This document shows, in pieces, positions 44,893 to 53,851 of a stretch of 64,000 bases of DNA. The translations under genes and the position numbers were made by a program. This stretch comes from an uncultured Bacteroidia bacterium (lineage in GTDB: Bacteria > Bacteroidota > Bacteroidia > Bacteroidales > F082). Numbering within the stretch: the first letter of the stretch is position 1; each line of letters starts with the position of its first letter. The stretch spans positions 310,001 to 374,000 of the forward strand of contig CADADR010000002.1 of assembly GCA_902786745.1 (NCBI GenBank), written 5' to 3'. The notes under the pieces were generated by a model. It was given only the letters and a program-made list of their open reading frames with translations, had not been told where the DNA came from and did not search any database.

Positions 44893-45969
44893 TTACTTCA
44901 TCACCTTCCCCACCGCCTCGTCAATCTGGGCGCCTCTCAATCCTGCAGCGACGATGCTGCCATCGGGAGCAAAGAGGATAATATGGGGTATGCCTGTGAT
45001 GTTAAACCTTTCGGCAAGTTCCATCGACGGGTCAAGTACCTGAGGATAATGGATGCCTAAATCACGCATGGCCTTCTCGGTGGCTTCCTGCTTGTCGTTC
45101 ACCGGCACACCAATGACGACCAGACCCTTGTCGCGATACTTCTCGTAAACAGCAATCACATTGGGTGCCTCTGCCTTGCAGGGGCCGCACCATGAAGCCC
45201 AGAAGTCAACGAGGGTATAGTTCCCCGTCCCCACATAATCCTCAAAAGTACCCTTTTCTTTGACCACTTCGCCGCTTTCCAAAAGCGTGATTACGGCTTG
45301 CTCTGGCAAGGACTTCAGATGCTCGTAGTAGCCACCCAAACCGGCATCGGCTTTGACGGCTTCTCCGCCTTGCTCATACAATGCGATGAATTCATCCTCG
45401 TCAGCAAATTCCATTAGAAGGCCCAAAGCCTGAGCACCGATGGCATCGTTCTTATGGGCCTGATAGACTTCACGGCAGCGAGTAGCCATCTTATTGGCCA
45501 ACTCTTCACTTTTTTTCATGATTCCGATTGAATCGCCAGCCTGCTCTAAAGCACTAATCGTTTCAACGTCACTTAAATAGGTATCTCGCGCCCATTGTTG
45601 AAAATCATGAATCTCTTGTGACAGTGGGCTGCCTTTTATCTCCGTCTGGCCATCAGTAATGTTAACCTTGATCCTCTTTGTATCCGGGATGAGCGGAATG
45701 GGATCATACTGAACAGCATCCTCGGAATAATACAGTTCTTCCGAAGGCATTGCACCCCTAATGATGCTGACACCCGTTTCTGGATCGATTGCGCATTTCA
45801 AAGTAAAGGAGCCATTATTAACAGTCGCGACGTCCAACACATCGCCCGAAATGCTCACCAAGCGCACCGAATCCACCGGGTCCGTCAAGGTGCCGCTGAT
45901 AGTACATACATTTTCATTGCAAGCGCAAAGCATTGCCAAAGCCACTAAAGCAAAGAGAATACGTTTCAT
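44893..45969 (-). CDS. TlpA-like thiol:disulfide oxidoreductase lipoprotein with DUF4369
   Basis: The protein has 358 residues. The lipobox LCAC (Cys16) is followed by a DUF4369-type domain (CTISGTLTDPVDSVRLVSI, about 20-130), a helical linker (about 120-220), and a C-terminal AhpC/TlpA thioredoxin domain with WASWCGPCK (about 258) and the cis-Pro loop GIPHIILF. It probably reduces or exchanges disulfides in periplasmic or surface proteins. A -7 element TATTTTTG lies at 45995-46002 on the minus strand. Confidence 0.92.
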   Translation of the reverse strand: MKRILFALVALAMLCACNENVCTISGTLTDPVDSVRLVSISGDVLDVATVNNGSFTLKCAIDPETGVSIIRGAMPSEELYYSEDAVQYDPIPLIPDTKRIKVNITDGQTEIKGSPLSQEIHDFQQWARDTYLSDVETISALEQAGDSIGIMKKSEELANKMATRCREVYQAHKNDAIGAQALGLLMEFADEDEFIALYEQGGEAVKADAGLGGYYEHLKSLPEQAVITLLESGEVVKEKGTFEDYVGTGNYTLVDFWASWCGPCKAEAPNVIAVYEKYRDKGLVVIGVPVNDKQEATEKAMRDLGIHYPQVLDPSMELAERFNITGIPHIILFAPDGSIVAAGLRGAQIDEAVGKVMK

Positions 45970-46060
45970 AGCATAATTGTTTTAAAGTGAGAGGCAAAAA
46001 TACAACTATTTTTGATTTGGAAATGAACTTGTTGCAGAATATTGGAATTCAGCTCAAAGA

Positions 46061-46156
46061 GTCCCGAAGGGACGGCCCTACCACATCGAAGGTTTCAACC
46101 TCCGTCTATCAAAAGCGTCAGCGCAACCTCACCACATCGGAGGTTTCAACCTCCGT
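46061..46156. repeat. direct 26-bp repeats and hairpins downstream of the MATE gene
   Basis: A 26-base unit starting ACCACATCG and ending AACCTCCGT occurs at 46080-46105 and 46131-46156 with one mismatch. The second copy contains the palindrome CGGAGGTT-TC-AACCTCCG. A GTCCC-GAA-GGGAC hairpin (46061-46073) precedes them. The 191-base gap 45970-46160 otherwise holds only the TlpA promoter. Confidence 0.75.
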
Positions 46157-46160
46157 AACG

Positions 46161-47489
46161 TCAAATCCGCTTCCTTCCCCAGTCAGCCTTCCAAATGTAA
46201 ACCAGCGAAATCAGGCCGATGGAGATGTTGTAGACCCACTCGGCGGTCCACACGCCGGCGATGGTGGAGGTCTTCGACATCAGGAAGACATAGATGATGT
46301 AGATGATGAGGATGCCGAACTCCAAAGCCATGGCCGCCGTGGTGTTGCCCGTGCCAGAGACAGCCTCGAAGAAGGTCATGGAAAAAGCGCCCAACAAAGT
46401 GGCGGCACAGATCACATACACCGAAGGGATGGCCGCCTGTGCCAAAGCGACATCGTCCGTGTAAATCTGAAGGACGAGATGCGGGATAATCGCAACAATG
46501 ACAACCAACACCAACGAGCATAAGAAGCTGTTCTTCACCACTTTCCAAACGCTCGACATCACCTCATTGCTCTTGCCCTCGCCGATGATGCGGCTGGTTA
46601 GGGTGTTGGCAGTCGAGGCAAATGCAATGCCCGGGATGATGAGGATCATATAGGTGCTGCGGACCACCGACGAAACGCCGATGGCGGTCTCGCCCATCTT
46701 CTCGATCATGACGAAGAAGATGAACCAGGCACCGAACGAGAACAGGCGCTGTATCATGCTCGGAAAGGCCACCTTAAGGATGTCGCCCATCAATGCGGGC
46801 TGCCACTTGTGCCAACGGAACATACCGTATTCCTCATGCGGTATCTTGATGTAGGTGTAAATCCAGAAGAAGAAAAAGGCCGTGATTTCGGCCAACAGCG
46901 AAGCCAAAGCCGCACCACCGATGCCCATCTCGGGCAGACCCACGTGCCCGAAGATCAACGCCCAGTCGAAGAAGATGTTGACCACCGCCATAATGATGGT
47001 TGAGAAGGTGATGACCTGAGTGCTGCTGATACCGACGTAGAAGGAGCGGAACAGGAAGTTGAACACCACGAATATGATGCCGAACTGCCTGAACCTTAGG
47101 TACTCGCTCGCCGCCGAATAGATGTTTTCGGATTCTATGATGACATGCAACAGCCTGTGGCTGAAGAAGAACAGGATGCTGAACAGCAAGATACCCAAAC
47201 CCAGCACAAACACTGCCCCATGCTGAAACACCACGCCGATTTTGCTGAAGTTGCCCTCGCCGTAACGTCGCGCGATGAAGATCTGTATGCCCACGGCAAA
47301 GCCCATCGCCAAGGTGGTGAAGACGAAATAATACAAGCCCGCCATCATGGAGGCGCTCAGCTCGATGGTGCCGAGGTGACCCAAGAAAGCGGTGTCGGTG
47401 AAGGTGATGATGGTCTGCGCCAGGTTACCCAACATGATAGGGTAAGCGATGCGCCAGATCTCGCGATTCGATATGGTGGTTTTAATCAT
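46161..47489 (-). CDS. MATE-family efflux transporter
   Basis: The protein has 442 residues and 12 hydrophobic segments in two MATE halves. The N-terminus REIWRIAYPIMLGNLAQTI with FTDTAFLGHLG is family-typical, and the second half starts near residue 235 (AFPSMIQRLFSFG). It exports cationic compounds or drugs by Na+ or H+ antiport; the substrate is unknown. A composite palindromic repeat lies upstream. Confidence 0.94.
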   Translation of the reverse strand: MIKTTISNREIWRIAYPIMLGNLAQTIITFTDTAFLGHLGTIELSASMMAGLYYFVFTTLAMGFAVGIQIFIARRYGEGNFSKIGVVFQHGAVFVLGLGILLFSILFFFSHRLLHVIIESENIYSAASEYLRFRQFGIIFVVFNFLFRSFYVGISSTQVITFSTIIMAVVNIFFDWALIFGHVGLPEMGIGGAALASLLAEITAFFFFWIYTYIKIPHEEYGMFRWHKWQPALMGDILKVAFPSMIQRLFSFGAWFIFFVMIEKMGETAIGVSSVVRSTYMILIIPGIAFASTANTLTSRIIGEGKSNEVMSSVWKVVKNSFLCSLVLVVIVAIIPHLVLQIYTDDVALAQAAIPSVYVICAATLLGAFSMTFFEAVSGTGNTTAAMALEFGILIIYIIYVFLMSKTSTIAGVWTAEWVYNISIGLISLVYIWKADWGRKRI

Positions 47490-47514
47490 GCGGCAAAGAT
47501 AGGAATTTATCTCA

Positions 47515-47672
47515 CGCAGAATTAGCAGAAATCACAGATTCGACGAAGTCAATTATATGAAGCGCAAAGCGATGTGTAATTACGCACGCAGAATCCGCTG
47601 AATTAAATGAAGCGCAAAGCGACGCTAAGTTTGCGTCCGGCAGGTTCAGCGAATTCAGCGGATTCTGCGTGC
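47515..47672. repeat. composite repeat with 21-bp perfect inverted arms
   Basis: GCACGCAGAATCCGCTGAAT plus T (47584-47604) is the exact inverse of 47652-47672. ATGAAGCGCAAAGCGA occurs twice in direct orientation (47557-47572 and 47607-47622), and a degenerate copy of the arm (CACGCAGAATTAGCAGAA) sits at about 47514-47531. It fills nearly the whole 188-base gap between MATE and nnr. No ORF is inside. Confidence 0.8.
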
Positions 47673-47677
47673 AAAAA

Positions 47678-49186
47678 CTACTTTGAGCGAAGCGAAAAGA
47701 AAGCCTTGCCAAGATGCTCCGTGATGTCAGAAGCAATCAAAGCCTCCTGCCCTATCTCGTCGGCAGCGAGGTCGCCAGCGAGGCCGTGGAGATAGACACC
47801 CAACACGACGGCTTCTTCAGGTGAATAGCGTTGTGCCAAGAGAGAGAGGATGATGCCCGTCAGCACATCGCCGCTGCCTGCCGTGGCCATGCCGGGATTG
47901 CCTGTGGTGTTGAAGAAGATGGTGCCGTTAGGCATCGCGACGGTGGTATGCGCGCCTTTCACGATGACGATGAGGTTGTATTTGGTAGCCAGTTCGCGCT
48001 GTTTTTCAAGGCGCTCAAAAGAGTTCGAGGTCTTACCCACCAAGCGTTCAAACTCCTTCGGATGCGGTGTCAGTATCGTTTTGGCTGGCAGGAAGGGCAA
48101 CCATGTCGGGTTGTCGGAGAGGATGTTCAAGGCATCGGCGTCCATGACTAACGGCACTTGCACCTCTTGGATGAGGCGTTTCAAGGCGCGGACGGTGTCA
48201 TCCGCCTTGCCCAAGCCCGGACCTACGCCAACAGCGGTAAAAGCATCCAATTTGCCAAATGTCGAGAAGCAGGTTTCTGAGTCATCACCATCAATCATAG
48301 CTTCGGGGATGGCGGTCTGCAAAGGCAATTGGGCCACCTTGGGCAGGTGTACGCTCAACAGGCCGACACCTGTGCGCAGACAGGCTTTCGCGCCCAGCAA
48401 GGCCGCGCCCGTCTTACCTTCGGAGCCAGCAATCAGCAATGCGTGACCGTATGTGCCCTTGTGGGAGTATTTCGTGCGGTTGTGCAGTATCGGTCTCACC
48501 ATCGTCTTGACCGTCAACAGGTTGTTGGTCTCCACCTCTTCCAGATAGCGAGGGTGCAGGCCGATGTCCAACACCTCGAAGCGACCCACATACGGGTCGT
48601 TTTCGGGCAGCAGGAAAGCCAACTTGGGATTCTGGAAGGTCAGTGTGTAGTCGGCCTTGAAGATGAAGCCCAAGGCACTGGGCTCGTCGGCGAAGAGGCC
48701 CGAAGGGATGTCGATGGCCACGCGGATGGCCTTGCTCTGGTTAAGGTAGGCAATCAGGTCGGCGGTCACGCCCTGCGGCGGACGGTTGAGGCCAGATCCG
48801 AAGATGGCATCGACCACCACATCGTTGGCATCGACTTTCGGGAAGTCGTCCTCCGTAAGGATGTCGAACATCGGCACCTTGGTCTCGTTCACGAGGCGGT
48901 AGTAGTTCACCTCGCAGTCGTGGCTCATCTTATCCGAGTAGCGCACCATAAACACCTGCGGGACAATTTCTTGCTGGTTAAGCAATCTTGCCACCACGAG
49001 GCCATCGCCGCCGTTGTTGCCCATGCCGCAGAAGATCTTGATGGTCTTCTCGCGCGGCGCACGGCGATAAAGCCACTCAAAGACCTTGTTGGCGGCGCGT
49101 TCCATCAAGTCGACGGACTCAATGGGTTCGTGCTCAATCGTATAGCGGTCGGCTTCTCTTATTTGTTCTACTGAGAGGATTTTCAT
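47678..49186 (-). CDS. nnr: bifunctional NAD(P)H-hydrate epimerase / ADP-dependent dehydratase
   Basis: The protein has 502 residues. The N-terminal YjeF epimerase domain (1-215) shows CGMGNNGGDGLVVARLL, and the C-terminal ribokinase-like dehydratase (about 225-500) shows HKGTYGHALLIAG, GVGPGLG, TPHPKEFERL and GMATAGSGDVLTG. It repairs hydrated NAD(P)H. It is the last gene of a run with the HAD hydrolase and the AT-rich cassette upstream, starting 12 bp after the 2-TM gene. Confidence 0.96.
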   Translation of the reverse strand: MKILSVEQIREADRYTIEHEPIESVDLMERAANKVFEWLYRRAPREKTIKIFCGMGNNGGDGLVVARLLNQQEIVPQVFMVRYSDKMSHDCEVNYYRLVNETKVPMFDILTEDDFPKVDANDVVVDAIFGSGLNRPPQGVTADLIAYLNQSKAIRVAIDIPSGLFADEPSALGFIFKADYTLTFQNPKLAFLLPENDPYVGRFEVLDIGLHPRYLEEVETNNLLTVKTMVRPILHNRTKYSHKGTYGHALLIAGSEGKTGAALLGAKACLRTGVGLLSVHLPKVAQLPLQTAIPEAMIDGDDSETCFSTFGKLDAFTAVGVGPGLGKADDTVRALKRLIQEVQVPLVMDADALNILSDNPTWLPFLPAKTILTPHPKEFERLVGKTSNSFERLEKQRELATKYNLIVIVKGAHTTVAMPNGTIFFNTTGNPGMATAGSGDVLTGIILSLLAQRYSPEEAVVLGVYLHGLAGDLAADEIGQEALIASDITEHLGKAFFSLRSK

Positions 49187-49198
49187 AGTTCTAACAAA

Positions 49199-49753
49199 TT
49201 ACTTCATTGAAAGAGTTATGTCTTGCAATGCGCAAACAATATTATTCTTTTTGCTAATCAATTGAAGGATTTCATCTTCACCCACTGGTTTTTTTTCAAT
49301 CGTTTTGTTATAACAATCAGCTAAACACTTACAAAAATCAAATATTTCTTCTGCAACTCCCGACTCTTTATTTAGATTGAACAAAGATAATCTTGAAGAA
49401 TAAAATGTATCAACATATAACAGTGCAGAAGACAAAAAATTTTCAGTACAATTATTGTTTTCATTAGTAATAATCTTAGAAAAAGCATCTATTTCACTCT
49501 TCCGGAACTGCATAAGCATCATGCTTTTCTGATACTCCAATTCTTTACTCAAACGAATTTCATCTTTTTCCGAAACAGCATTTGTCAACTTTACAAATAC
49601 ATATACATTAATCGCAGTAAGGATTGGCATCATTATCCCGTTAAATATGGCACTGAATTCAAGCCATGAACGATTTGCATTGACAGCCAATAAACACAAA
49701 ATCATCATCAAAATAACGATTACACTTACAATTATCGACAGACTCCTCTTCAT
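49199..49753 (-). CDS. two-TM membrane protein with cytoplasmic helical domain; AT-rich cassette, possible defence effector
   Basis: The protein has 184 residues. Two transmembrane helices (about 5-27 and 36-56) are separated by a short loop with W30 and F33. A charged coiled-coil segment (KDEIRLSKELEYQKSMMLMQ) and a helical C-terminal domain follow. The plan (2-TM, FNGIMMPILTAINVYVFVKL, then helical domain) recalls, from memory, proteins annotated as putative phage abortive infection proteins in Bacteroidetes, but I see no decisive motif. The gene is much more AT-rich than its neighbours, as is the gene 7 bp upstream, so the two look acquired together. Confidence 0.65.
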   Translation of the reverse strand: MKRSLSIIVSVIVILMMILCLLAVNANRSWLEFSAIFNGIMMPILTAINVYVFVKLTNAVSEKDEIRLSKELEYQKSMMLMQFRKSEIDAFSKIITNENNNCTENFLSSALLYVDTFYSSRLSLFNLNKESGVAEEIFDFCKCLADCYNKTIEKKPVGEDEILQLISKKNNIVCALQDITLSMK

Positions 49754-49760
49754 ATCTTTT

Positions 49761-51002
49761 TTATGATAGTGTTTTTATAATATCTAAAACATCTTTTTCG
49801 TCCAAAGCGAACCACTCCCCTCTTAATCTCTTTTCTCCAAAAGCTTTATGTAATGCAGATTCTATCGCTTCAGCAATAGTCCTCGTTGGATATTCTTTGG
49901 CACATAAAAGAACAATGGTAGGTTTTTCACTTTGCAAAGTCCTTTCTCTGTATTCAGGTTTATTTGAAATGCCAATTTTATGGTAACCATTAGATTCATC
50001 CTTCATAAGATAAACATAGCATGATGATTCTTTTGTCTCATTTAAAGATTCCTTAGGCCTTTCATCTTGAAATTCATTCTTAAAATCAACAGAATCAATT
50101 TGAACACCACATTCAGCCAAAGCTTTTATAAATTTTTGAAAATAGAGCATAAATGTTAGTGAAGCAAAGTCGTTTTCTCTTTTTAAATCGATTGGGGCAT
50201 CGCCATTTTGGAAATCGCAGCTAATTGCAACCAAATTCTCTGAAGCAAATACTTGAATATCTTGAGGCAACATTGAAAAACTCACCTGCTTATAATTTGA
50301 ATTACTTGTATTAGATGCTGCTTTTTTTAGTTGGTATTCTAAATGTCTATTATTTTCAAAAACAAAATGGAACGTATCTCCCTTAACAAATTTGTGTCGC
50401 GAAAACTCTTTCTTATCAAACTGAAAAACAAATTGCTCTCTTGTATTTTCAAGTCGCACGAATGGAAAAGGATAATAATTTGTAGGCTTATCAAAAGGAG
50501 AATATCTTAATTGAAAGGCATCTCTATTATACAGCAAATCATTATGCCCGCAGCCATGTTTCCATACAATCTTTTTATCTCCTTTGAATACATCATCAGC
50601 AATTACATAATTGCAATAATGGTCAATAAATACATTTGCCATTTCTTCATCACTATCCATTTTTCGGCAGAATACAATATCATCATACAAACGAACTACA
50701 GAAATTTTCGTGTCCAAGATTTTAGCTTCAGAAAAATCATAATATGCTGAGACTGGAATCGTCAAATCAATTTTATATTTTATTCTCGCAAGAGAATACT
50801 TATCAACTGATTTACAGAAAACAATAGAACCTACTACATCTCCATTTTGGAGTCGATAATAAAAGCCTCGTTGATTATTCATCAACTCACTTTTATCATA
50901 ACGTATATAGAAATCATCAAAATCATCTACTTGATTTTTAATGTCTTCAATTTCTTTACGCTGCGATTCTGAAATAAAATCTCTCAGATAATATTCTTTC
51001 AT
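49761..51002 (-). CDS. GIY-YIG-type (MUG113/T5orf172-like) nuclease-domain protein; AT-rich cassette
   Basis: The protein has 413 residues. The first 320 or so residues are unlike anything I recognise; they contain several aromatic-rich strands and a Cys/His pair at GCGHNDLLYN. The C-terminal domain (about 326-413) has the GIY-YIG fold pattern seen in MUG113/T5orf172 proteins: CYVYLMKD, HKIGISNKPEYRERT, the catalytic-type Glu in AIESALHKAF and GEWFAL. It is probably a nuclease guided by the N-terminal domain. The start is 18 bp after the HAD stop, and the 2-TM gene follows after 7 bp, so all four genes from HAD to nnr read as one operon. The low GC content suggests recent acquisition. Confidence 0.75.
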   Translation of the reverse strand: MKEYYLRDFISESQRKEIEDIKNQVDDFDDFYIRYDKSELMNNQRGFYYRLQNGDVVGSIVFCKSVDKYSLARIKYKIDLTIPVSAYYDFSEAKILDTKISVVRLYDDIVFCRKMDSDEEMANVFIDHYCNYVIADDVFKGDKKIVWKHGCGHNDLLYNRDAFQLRYSPFDKPTNYYPFPFVRLENTREQFVFQFDKKEFSRHKFVKGDTFHFVFENNRHLEYQLKKAASNTSNSNYKQVSFSMLPQDIQVFASENLVAISCDFQNGDAPIDLKRENDFASLTFMLYFQKFIKALAECGVQIDSVDFKNEFQDERPKESLNETKESSCYVYLMKDESNGYHKIGISNKPEYRERTLQSEKPTIVLLCAKEYPTRTIAEAIESALHKAFGEKRLRGEWFALDEKDVLDIIKTLS

Positions 51003-51020
51003 GATTATCAGCTTTAAACA

Positions 51021-51623
51021 TCACTTTATTTCTAGTGAAGCAATCACTACCTCTAGTTGCTCTTTCCCCTCAAACAATATCCCCGTGATTCCCAAGGCAT
51101 TCGCGGCGGCAACATTATTCGGGTTATCATCAATAAACACAGTCTCCTCTGCTTTGATGCCGAAGCGCTGCAAGGCTAATTGGAAAATCCTCGGGTCGGG
51201 CTTCATCACCCGCTCGATGCCCGAAATCACCATGTCCTCCATGAGGTTGAGGACGGGATAGACCGGCCTTACCAAGGCGAAGGTCTCCTCCGACCAGTTG
51301 GACAGCCCAAACACACGGTATCCTTTGGCTTTCAATTCCTTGACATACTCCTCCATGCCAGGAATCTGCCCACCCATCATTTTCATGAACTCGCCGTAAT
51401 ACAGCTCAATTTCCTTCTTCCACTCGGGATGCTCGGCGATAAGTTCCGCCGTGCCTTCCGCAATGGGACGGCCGTTGTCGTGCTGGGCATTCCACTCGTA
51501 AGTGCAGATGTGGGTGAGGAACCACTCGGCCTTGTCCACATCACCGAAATAAGGGTCATAGAGATAATGCGGGTTCCAGTCGAGGAGCACGCCGCCGTAG
51601 TCGAATATCAGGTTTTTGATCAT
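51021..51623 (-). CDS. HAD-superfamily hydrolase, subfamily IA
   Basis: The protein has 200 residues. Motif I is FDYGGVLLD (nucleophile Asp8; the second acid is replaced by Gly as in other YihX-type members), motif II is LSNWSE, motif III is KPDPRIF, and motif IV is FIDDNPNN. It is similar to YihX/haloacid dehalogenase-like phosphatases acting on small phosphorylated metabolites. Its -7 element TAACTTTG (51640-51647, minus) lies just upstream. Confidence 0.92.
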   Translation of the reverse strand: MIKNLIFDYGGVLLDWNPHYLYDPYFGDVDKAEWFLTHICTYEWNAQHDNGRPIAEGTAELIAEHPEWKKEIELYYGEFMKMMGGQIPGMEEYVKELKAKGYRVFGLSNWSEETFALVRPVYPVLNLMEDMVISGIERVMKPDPRIFQLALQRFGIKAEETVFIDDNPNNVAAANALGITGILFEGKEQLEVVIASLEIK

Positions 51624-51639
51624 TGTCTATATTTTGCCG

Positions 51640-51677
51640 CAAAGTTAACGAAAAACTCAAAGAAAACCGTATTTTTG
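51640..51677. promoter_or_regulatory. divergent promoters for the HAD gene and tex
   Basis: TAACTTTG on the minus strand (51647-51640) faces the HAD gene, and TATTTTTG on the plus strand (51670-51677) faces tex. Both are AT-rich and within 40 bp. Confidence 0.65.
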
Positions 51678-51696
51678 CATCTTTAAAACTGAAATT

Positions 51697-53832
51697 ATGC
51701 CCAACACCATAGACTTCGCTGCGCAAATCGCGCAGGAACTCAACCTCGCCGCTCACCATGTGGCCAATGTCATTCGCCTCTTCGACGAAGGCGCCACCAT
51801 CCCCTTCATCGCCCGCTACCGTAAGGAAATGACAGGCACGATGAATGAAGAGAATGTGGCAGGTGTGCAAAAACGCCTCGAACAACTCGTTGAGCTCCAA
51901 AAGCGTAAGGAAAGCGTCATCGCCTCCATCCGCGAGCAGGAGAAACTTACGCCCGAACTGGAACAAAAGATACTGAACGCCAAGACCTTGCAAGAGGTAG
52001 AAGACCTCTACCTCCCCTACAAGCCCAAGCGTCGCACCCGCGCTGCCATCGCCCGCGAGAAAGGTTTGGAGCCACTGGCCGCACAAATCATGGCGCAGAA
52101 TGTAGACATGGTAGACCGCCTCGCTGCGCGCTATGTCAACGCAGGCAAGGGTGTCAACGACATCGAGGAAGCCCTGCAAGGCGCGAAGGACATCATGGCC
52201 GAGTGGGTCTCGGAGAACATCAACGGGCGCAACCGCATCCGCAAGATCTTCCATATGCAGGGCGACATCAGCTCTGCCGTGGTCAAAGGCAAGGAAGAGG
52301 AAGGCAAAACCTACCAACAGTATTTCGACTTCCGCGAGCCAATTTCCGAAGCGCCCTCGCATCGCCTCCTCGCCCTGTTCCGTGCCGAGGAAGAAGGCAT
52401 GGTGAAGCTGAAAATCAAGGTGGATGACGACTTTGTGCTAAACTCACTGGAGAGCATCTTCCTGAAGAATGACAACGAATCATCGGAACTCGTACGTGAG
52501 GCCATCGCCGACTCATGGAAACGCCTCTTGGAGCCTTCCATCGAGACCGAGATCCGCAATTATTATAAGGAGAAGGCCGATGAGACCGCCATCCGTGTCT
52601 TCGCCGAGAACCTCAAGCAACTGCTCCTCGCCGCCCCTATGGGTCAGAAACGCGTCCTCGCCATCGACCCAGGTTTCCGTACAGGTTGCAAAGTGGTGGT
52701 TTTGAGCGAGACCGGTGCCTTATTGCATAACGAAACCATCTTCCCTCACCCGCCCAAGTCGGACACGGTGGGTGCCATGCGCAAGATCAAGAGCCTAGTG
52801 GACGCCTACCGCATCAAGGTCATCGCCATCGGCAACGGCACGGCGGGACGCGAAACCGAGGACTTCATCCGCTCCATCAAGTTCGACCGCGACCTGATGG
52901 CCGTGATGGTGAGCGAAAGTGGCGCTTCCGTCTATTCCGCCTCCAAGATCGCCCGCGACGAGTTCCCCGACTACGACATCACTGTGCGCGGTGCCGTCAG
53001 CATCGGTCGCCGACTGATGGACCCGCTGGCCGAGTTGGTAAAGATAGACCCGAAGAGCATCGGCGTGGGACAGTACCAGCACGACGTGGACCAAAAGAAA
53101 CTCGGCGAGAGCCTCGACCAGACCGTGGAGAGTTGCGTCAACGCCGTCGGCGTGGAACTCAACACTGCCAGCCAACAGCTGCTGTCGTATGTGAGCGGCG
53201 TGGGTCCTACCTTGGCTTACAACATCGTCCACTACCGCGACGAAATCGGTGGCTTCAAGACACGCCAACAGCTCTATGGCGTGCCGCGCCTCGGCGACAA
53301 GGCCTTCGAACAATGTGCCGGCTTCCTGCGCATCCATAATGGTGACAACCCCTTGGACCAGAGTGCCGTACACCCCGAGAGCTACCACATCGTGGAAAAG
53401 ATGGCCAAGAAACTGGGCGTGAAAGTCAAAGACCTCATCGGTAACAAGGAACTCATCGCCCGAATCAAGCCGGAGGAGTTTGTAGAAGAGCATTTCGGCT
53501 TGGAGACCATCAACGACATCCTCACCGAGTTGGACAAACCCGGCCGTGACCCGCGTAAGACCTTTGAGGCCTTTGAGTTTGACAAGAACATCCGAGAAGT
53601 CAAGGACTTGCGTGTCGGCATGACCTTGAATGGCATCATCACCAACATCACCGCTTTCGGCGCCTTTGTCGACATAGGCGTGCACCAGGACGGCCTCGTC
53701 CACATCAGCCAGATGGCCGACCATTACATCAAAGACCCGAACGAATTGGTACATTTGAACCAAAAGGTTCGCGTGAAGGTGCTCGATGTCGATGTAAACC
53801 GCAACAGAATCAGTTTAACCATGAAACTATAA
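51697..53832 (+). CDS. tex: Tex-family transcription accessory / RNA-binding protein
   Basis: The protein has 711 residues. The N-terminal helical region (IPFIARYRKEMTG), the YqgF-like RNase H fold (VLAIDPGFRTGCKVVVL, near 325), the helix-hairpin-helix repeats (SYVSGVGPTLAYNIV, about 505) and the C-terminal S1 domain (LRVGMTLNGIITNITAFGAF, from about 640) are in the standard Tex order. It binds nucleic acids and influences transcription elongation. Confidence 0.96.
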   Translation: MPNTIDFAAQIAQELNLAAHHVANVIRLFDEGATIPFIARYRKEMTGTMNEENVAGVQKRLEQLVELQKRKESVIASIREQEKLTPELEQKILNAKTLQEVEDLYLPYKPKRRTRAAIAREKGLEPLAAQIMAQNVDMVDRLAARYVNAGKGVNDIEEALQGAKDIMAEWVSENINGRNRIRKIFHMQGDISSAVVKGKEEEGKTYQQYFDFREPISEAPSHRLLALFRAEEEGMVKLKIKVDDDFVLNSLESIFLKNDNESSELVREAIADSWKRLLEPSIETEIRNYYKEKADETAIRVFAENLKQLLLAAPMGQKRVLAIDPGFRTGCKVVVLSETGALLHNETIFPHPPKSDTVGAMRKIKSLVDAYRIKVIAIGNGTAGRETEDFIRSIKFDRDLMAVMVSESGASVYSASKIARDEFPDYDITVRGAVSIGRRLMDPLAELVKIDPKSIGVGQYQHDVDQKKLGESLDQTVESCVNAVGVELNTASQQLLSYVSGVGPTLAYNIVHYRDEIGGFKTRQQLYGVPRLGDKAFEQCAGFLRIHNGDNPLDQSAVHPESYHIVEKMAKKLGVKVKDLIGNKELIARIKPEEFVEEHFGLETINDILTELDKPGRDPRKTFEAFEFDKNIREVKDLRVGMTLNGIITNITAFGAFVDIGVHQDGLVHISQMADHYIKDPNELVHLNQKVRVKVLDVDVNRNRISLTMKL

Positions 53833-53851
53833 GAACGCATTATTGAGCCAT

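Noticed and set aside
46080..46156. A minimal CRISPR array
   Set aside because: Only two repeat copies occur, the repeat contains codon-like dispersed-element sequence, and no cas gene is present.
45987..46523. 178-codon plus-strand frame
   Set aside because: It is largely antisense to the MATE gene, and its first part is the intergenic repeat region.
47515..47672. An insertion sequence
   Set aside because: There are inverted arms but no transposase frame and no visible target duplication; recorded as a repeat instead.
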